From Paramecium octaurelia (taxonomy: Eukaryota > Ciliophora > Oligohymenophorea > Peniculida > Parameciidae), in assembly GCA_905182995.1 (NCBI GenBank), contig CAJJDP010000036.1, positions 290,327-354,326 on the forward strand: a stretch of DNA of 64,000 bases. Direction: 5' to 3'. Positions 58,633 to 64,000 of the stretch are shown piece by piece; the stretch's first letter is position 1; every line of letters starts with the position of its first letter. The notes below the pieces were generated by a model that searched no databases, was not told the DNA's origin, and worked only from the letters and a program-made list of their open reading frames with translations. Made by a program: the position numbers and the translations under genes.

Positions 58633-60639
58633 TCATTTTAGTGACTATTAATTGGATAACATTTCATCCTATGGTTCTTAAGATGAAGCATCGGTCTAAT
58701 TTTTTACATTTAACTTTTAAACTATATATTCAATCAATAATGCCATAGTGACGTTAAGTGTGAACAACACTACGACAATATAAAAACTAATGAAAAATAT
58801 GTAAACTAAATCAGTATTAAATATTTTGGCATAGTTATAAGATATTACATTCCAATTGTTTATTATCAATAAAAACCAGCATGTGCACATTCCAGATAAA
58901 AAATCATTGAAGTTAGCTAATTCATAATGAACTTGATTTTCATCAGAAAAGAAGATTCTTCCTCCAAAAAGTAATTGTCCGATGGCTGTAAACAACATAA
59001 ACAAGATGAATAATGCACCAAATAATTACACTATATATTAAAAGGTGGATGTTATGGAAATTATCAAAACAGTAAAACTTTTATTCTTTAATAGCCATCG
59101 ACATCCCCTCAATAATCTATAACATAATAAAATTAGTAAAATCTTCTGATCATGATATCCAAGCATGTTTAAGATAATTAAAAATAGTATCAAACTGGAG
59201 AAAATAAATTCAATAATTAAAGATTTTTTTCTCCAAATCCTTCTTTTACCAGTATAATATATCAATAAGAGGCATTCTCCAAACATTATTGAATTGCAAA
59301 ATAGTAAAATATTTAATTTCACATAAGTAATCGTGAAAAATATCATTATAAATGATAATGAGGAAATGATTTCAATAAAAATCTCATAAAATCTATTATC
59401 TAAAATTTAGTAAATTGATCTTGATATAACATTATCTAATGAAGATATATCTGCTAATCGTGTTATATCTGAACCTGTCCTGGTACGAAAAAACTTCTAA
59501 GTTTTAAGACTAAATCTGTGATTATACTTTGATAAAATTTATTTAGTTTCTTTCTACATAAGATCTTTATAAGATGAATAAAAGAAGGCTAACACAAAAT
59601 TTATGATCAATGTTGTGTTTATGAATTAGAATAATATAAAATATGCCACATAGCCCCTAGATTCACCGTAATATGGTAAGTAAATATCTGGAGAATTAAC
59701 TGTAGTTTAAAGAACAAAAAGTATTATTACTATACATTGCTCTGGTTATGAAAATGGAGGTTGATCTATCTAACAAATTGTGCTTTCTGATGAAGCATTC
59801 TCCTTTTATTAAAAAATTGCTGAACCCAATCCAGCAAAAAATATTAACGAAAAAATCATCAAGTAATATATTTCCTTTCCCTTGTTTACTATTTAACAAT
59901 AGTGAAATATAGTGGCGCGTAATGTTCGTCTAATTGGAGTATTATTTTATATACTTTTAAAGGACTATTAATATTGGTTTCATTAATAAACTGATATTAA
60001 TTGGACTGTTATTTTCTAGTATCATCACTGTAACATCATTCACAATAATTAAAAAGGTTATAGCGAGTTAAACTATAGCTGCTCTCTTTTTACTCTCTGA
60101 TCCAAGTATTGTTGCTTTGAATACCTTAGAATAATGATTTGCAATACTTTACTCAAACAAAGATATAAAACGATCAGTATTTCAACACAGTAGTATAAGC
60201 TTATTGGAAGATAAAAATTTACCATAGTTGGTAACTTTTAACCATTATAGATACTGCAATATTCCTAAAATAACATAGATTTTACTTAATAATCAACAAA
60301 ATTGCACCAAGCTGGACGCTAAAAGACTGTAATTATTAAATATATATAAAAAAACACAGTTCTTATCATTTTTTGCTTTTTGTACTTTTACATTAATATA
60401 ACAGATTAAGAGTTCTAATTGTAAGAGGCTCTATCTTTGAATAATTTTTAAGTAATACTTTCTAAATGATTGCTCAGTCTATTTAATGCATAGAATGAAG
60501 CAAAGTTATTAGAATCATTGTATTAATCAATATTTTGAAAATCCAACACTTTGCTATTACTAAAATATGAGTCTTTTGCCTCATCCAAATGCTTAGCATT
60601 TTCTTCAGACTATTATGCATTTTCAATTTTTAAATTCAT
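58633..60639 (-). CDS. Two-pore-channel-like cation channel
   Basis: Starts at ATG 60639 with about 90 polar residues, followed by membrane helices in two blocks. The second block ends in a pore-loop typical of TPC repeat II: NFNDFLSGMCTCWFLLIINNWNVI, then a final helix (IFFISFYIVVVLFTLNVTMALLIEYIV). The II-N-N-W-N-V filter is like the V-N-N-W of TPCs; a voltage-sensor-like helix before it has Arg spaced by two or three (YRLLRGCRWLL). Animal and plant TPCs are endolysosomal or vacuolar. Several introns are needed and I did not resolve all of them. TRP/polycystin alternatives are less likely. Confidence 0.7.
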
Positions 60640-61962
60640 AATAAAATTTATATGAATTAGCCAAAAAACAACATTGCAAAACCAAAAATATGAATAGACT
60701 AGATTAAATTTATATAAAGGAGATGAATAGTAAATCAATAAAATTCATTTAAAAAAGAACTCATAAACCTAGGATTATACAATAATTGTCATTATACTCT
60801 TACTCAACTTATTTTTATCAAGATTCCTTTTATTAATATTAAGTTAATTAATCATTCTAAGATATAATGCACTATCAAAATTAGCCAATAAGTAAGGCTT
60901 TTAATTATGAAATATATAGGAAATTTATTCTATACATGTATATATAAAATAAAACCAAATATCATACTTTTTACTTTTAAATCTTGCTTGTTAAAGCATC
61001 AAACTTCTCTGAAATGATTTTTTTAACTCTTTACATCCAAAATTGATATGGTTATTAATTTTTATTATAATGATAATATACCCCATACATTAGATGTAAT
61101 GAAATACTTCTTACTGCCTTATTTGTTAGGAACAATGACAAATAGGATATTCCTAAATTTAAAGCTATAAAGAAAGCCACAGTGTGTTACTAAATATTTA
61201 TGAATTTTTTACTATATTCTTTAAGGTTATTGCATCAATTAATTATGGCATAATATATTATCTTAACAAAGTCTCAGGTAGTTTGCTGAATGAAGTCAAT
61301 TTTTACACATTTTTCATAAACACAGATTCTGCCTATTCCACTATAATATTGATTTTACTTTTTCTTTATCTTATAAAATCCATTATAAGGCATACTTGTA
61401 TACCTAAACACCTATTGTGACCAAAAGGAGTAAATTGAAAATTTGATTTTGCAAACTTACATCACAGAAGTCATTGAACAATATGAGTACGTTTAATACT
61501 ACATAAATTAGATGAATCAACATTGATATAAATATAATAAATTAATTAATTTTACTTCTTTTCATTTTTATATTAGAGTATTTAAGAAAAAAGAAAATAT
61601 ACTTATTACTCTTCATGCTTTTGAATTTCTAAATATACTTTTATTTTTAAATTGAATCTAAGACATATTTAGAATGAATTGATAATACAATCAATAATCT
61701 TATTTCTTCCAGAGAATTTTATCGATTACCATAGTATTTTAAATGAATGAGCTTTGATTGTTTATCTTTACCAATTATATTATCTAATTATAAAGTCTTT
61801 TTGACGTAAATCAATTAAGCATTATATCAATAATGAAATAAATTTACTTCTTGGTACTAATGAATTAGAGATTCAAAGAAAAGATTTTATTGATTCTATA
61901 GGAAAGAGATTTTAATATTTAATTCTGATATTTTTTTTTTCTCATTTATTATATTTATAGTA
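60640..61962. other. AT-rich stretch with one possible membrane-protein ORF
   Basis: 1.3 kb of AT-rich DNA. On the plus strand, coding-like hydrophobic pieces lie between ATG 61048 and TGA 61418-61420 in two phases (MVINFYYNDNIPHTLDVM, then IVLFLYLIKS-type membrane segments), but I found no intron that joins them. Nothing else is recognisable. Confidence 0.3.
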
Positions 61963-62169
61963 ATGAATATTCCTAGTGAATTCAAATCCGTGACTGATTA
62001 TGCTGTTATTTGTGGTAGACGTTGTCAATTATTTGAAAATTTTCTAAGAGGTAGAAAACTGAAGAATTTTGAAGATTGTTTATGTATGATCTATTATATT
62101 CTAGATAATTGTGCAGAACATGTAAAAGATAATATCTATAAATTGCAAATTGATAAATCGGATGAATGA
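61963..62169 (+). CDS. Unknown 68-aa protein
   Basis: Intronless, ATG 61963 to TGA 62167-62169. Contains four cysteines and mixed charges (YAVICGRRCQLF, EDCLCMIYYILDNCAEHV), not typical of random AT-rich translation, which makes a real small gene plausible. Possibly zinc-binding or disulphide-bonded. No signal peptide. Convergent with the Snu23 gene, 47 bases apart. Confidence 0.55.
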   Translation: MNIPSEFKSVTDYAVICGRRCQLFENFLRGRKLKNFEDCLCMIYYILDNCAEHVKDNIYKLQIDKSDE

Positions 62170-62216
62170 GTATTACATAATTATAATGAAGACATTCATT
62201 TTTAATAGTATCTCCA

Positions 62217-62688
62217 TCAATTCTTATTTATCATACATTTTGCTGCATTCTTGAAATTGATTTATTGTATTTTATATTTTTGTCTTGTTTTCTTTTTTTA
62301 ACAATTATTCTTCTTACTATTTATTGATTTCTTCAATTGATTCTGCCTTCTATTAAGTTTATTCTTAAATTTTAGTTGTTGATCTTATTGCTACTTTTCA
62401 TTTATTTCAAAAACAGTCACTGTTTTATTTTTCATTTTGATTTCAAGCAAATTAATATGCATATCAGAATTTAAATGGTCTAGCCATGACAAACCATCAG
62501 AAGCTAAGTCATCACATAATTTACAATAAAATCCACCTAAATCCTTCTTCAATCCTTCATTCATATATCCCTTTTTTACCAAATTGTTCATCAAAACCTA
62601 AAAAATCAGCATTAATTTATTATTATTTCGTATATTTGGGATTGTTCTTGCCCATTTCCCCAACTTCAACAGCTTACTAATTAATCAT
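62217..62688 (-). CDS. SNU23: Snu23/ZMAT2 spliceosome zinc-finger protein
   Basis: 148 residues. A U1-type/matrin C2H2 finger: GGFYCKLCDDLASDGLSWLDHLNSDMH (C-x2-C ... H-x5-H), followed by the basic/coiled tail seen in Snu23 (tri-snRNP; acts in B-complex activation). Intron of 25 nt before the finger; 149 codons. It is shorter than the animal protein (~200 residues) and the finger has D-D-L where others have D-C-V. Start chosen at ATG 62688. Confidence 0.75.
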
Positions 62689-63228
62689 GCAAAATCAATT
62701 TAGTAGAGGATTTATATTGAATATCCTATTTCTATTTCTTATCTTCACTAAAAGATTTAGACTCCACCTCTGTTACCATTTGGAATATTTTTGTCAGTCA
62801 TCAAACTATTTAATATAAATTATAATCAACATAATTCTAGAAAAATATATTATTATAATTCGATTGCTTTGAGCTTTTCAGAATCATAAAGATATTTCCT
62901 TTTATTCCCAAAAGTATCTAGTATTTCTTACAATAAACTAGTGTTAATTTGAGTCTGTAAGTACTGCATTGAATTTAAACTCAATTTGAATTCAGATTTT
63001 CTTGCGAGCAAATATCTATTTTGTTCAATAGATCTGATTTACATTCATCTAAATGTACAATTTTGATCTTCATTCATTTTTCAATACTTATTATACAACT
63101 TTTACTATAGTTTAAATATTTTCACAACTTGTTTATTATATTGCTCTTTTCATAATTGAATTCTCATTAAGATTACAATTGTTTATCAAATTACTCAAAA
63201 TAATGATTTTTATTTCATTAATTTAATA
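62689..63228. other. Divergent intergenic region
   Basis: 540 bases between divergent Snu23 and the PLP-binding protein gene. AT-rich, no coding-like frame and no motif recognised. Confidence 0.5.
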
Positions 63229-63909
63229 ATGTAAACTTTATTGTAGTAAAATTTATCGAAAGTTCTATAAACAATAGTTAAGGCATCAGAAACAACTAAT
63301 AAACAAGTTACTTTAGTTGCCGTATCTAAAACAAAACCAGTGGAATTAATTAAAGAGGCATATGAAGGAGGACAGAAACATTTCGGAGAAAATTACGTAA
63401 ATGAGGTAATTGAAAAAGCCCCATTGTTGCCTAATGATATTTCTTGGCATTTTATTGGTCATCTTTAAACCAATAAAGTTTCGACTCTGATGAAGATTTA
63501 AAATCTTGAATTCATTCAATCTGTAGATAGTCTTAAATTGGCTTAAAAAATAGAAAAACATTGTGAAAAGCTTGGAAGAAATATAAATGTCTTTGTCTAG
63601 ATTAAACTAAGTGAAGAAGAAAGTAAGACTGGAGCAGAAATTGATGAAGCCAAGTTAATAATTTAGGAGATAATTACTAAGTTTAAATTCATCAAATTAA
63701 TTGGTTTAATGACAATAGGACCCATAGGTAATAAGGAGATTTTTGAACAATTGGTGGATTTGGCAAAAAAATTTGAGAATGAATTTAATCTGTAACCATT
63801 AAAATTGAGTATGGGAATGAGTGGAGACTATTTAGATGCTATTAAATATGGAGCTGACTATGTAAGAGTAGGAAGTGCAATTTTTGGAGAAAGAAATGTC
63901 CAATAATGA
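63229..63909 (+). CDS. PLPBP: PLP homeostasis protein, YggS/PLPBP (PROSC) family
   Basis: 226 residues, intronless. TIM-barrel PLP-binding fold: lysine in VAVSKTKP that forms the Schiff base, [43 protein letters not shown] and [15 protein letters not shown] at the end, all conserved in the family. Controls the free pyridoxal-phosphate level. Start at ATG 63229 gives a short Gln/Leu-rich leader before the fold, without a clear targeting peptide. Ends TAA (Gln) TGA 63907-63909. Confidence 0.93.
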
Positions 63910-63955
63910 AGTATATTTTCATATTGAATAATACCACATTTATAAATAATAAATT

Positions 63956-64000
63956 TATTATGATTATTATTATGATTATTATTATTATTATTATTATTAT
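63956..64000. repeat. ATT microsatellite at window end
   Basis: Near-perfect (ATT)n with one or two GATT interruptions, running to the last base. Lies in non-coding DNA after the PLPBP gene. It may continue outside the window. Confidence 0.85.

Noticed and set aside
63956-64000. Telomere at the right edge
   Set aside because: The repeat is ATT, not the G4T2/G3T3 type of Paramecium telomeres.

Overview
The window looks like macronuclear DNA of a ciliate, most likely Paramecium. Reading frames only make sense if TAA and TAG are translated as glutamine and TGA is the sole stop. Coding regions are interrupted by very short GT...AG introns, 18 to 33 nt where I could resolve them. The DNA is strongly AT-rich, genes are packed on both strands with short spacers, and the families (cGMP-dependent kinase, CDPK, MORN, AZUL/HECT, SIN1, syntaxin and others) are plainly eukaryotic. 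Every gene model below uses this code. Intron-corrected frames were checked by hand for in-frame TGA and, where intron lengths are given, for length divisibility by three. Annotations without a stated homology come from reading by eye only; no database search was run.

Layout. 1-9.7 kb: LMBR1-type membrane protein (cut by the window edge), a lipid-anchored MORN protein, a secreted glutaminyl cyclotransferase, a cGMP-dependent protein kinase, a basic small protein, a possible mitochondrial protein and an ABHD17-like hydrolase. 9.7-19 kb: AT-rich spacer, small unknown genes, a Hook-domain coiled-coil protein, an EF-hand protein, a FLVCR-like transporter, EMC5 and eEF1-gamma with a Gln-rich linker. 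19-33 kb: coiled-coil protein, AT1-like acetyl-CoA transporter, syntaxin, SNF1/AMPK-like kinase and a run of ciliate-type proteins with no recognised family, ending with a poly-Gly membrane protein. 33-40 kb: divergent RecA/Rad51-like protein, second MORN protein, a candidate Rap1-type telomere protein, prohibitin and the 5'-3' exoribonuclease XRN2/Rat1. 40-54 kb: two single-N gaps, each flanked by a perfect-looking ~1.35 kb direct repeat (very probably assembly artefacts), small unknown genes, a type I membrane protein, a CDPK, two tandem metallophosphoesterases of purple-acid-phosphatase type, and SIN1 of TORC2. 54-64 kb: a large HECT E3 ligase, a J-domain protein, a two-pore-type cation channel, a poorly coding AT-rich stretch, a small protein, Snu23 and a YggS/PLPBP-type PLP-binding protein, ending in an ATT microsatellite.

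Functional themes are signalling (PKG, CDPK, SNF1-like kinase, SIN1), membrane traffic and membrane-protein biogenesis (syntaxin, Hook, EMC5, transporters, channel) and ubiquitin/RNA housekeeping. There is no operon logic. The most unusual items are the E3 ligase, which joins a USP15-like DUSP-UBL front end to a UBE3A-like AZUL-HECT back end; the Rap1 C-terminal-domain candidate; the internally duplicated second phosphatase; and the two gap-flanking duplications that would mislead any naive annotation.
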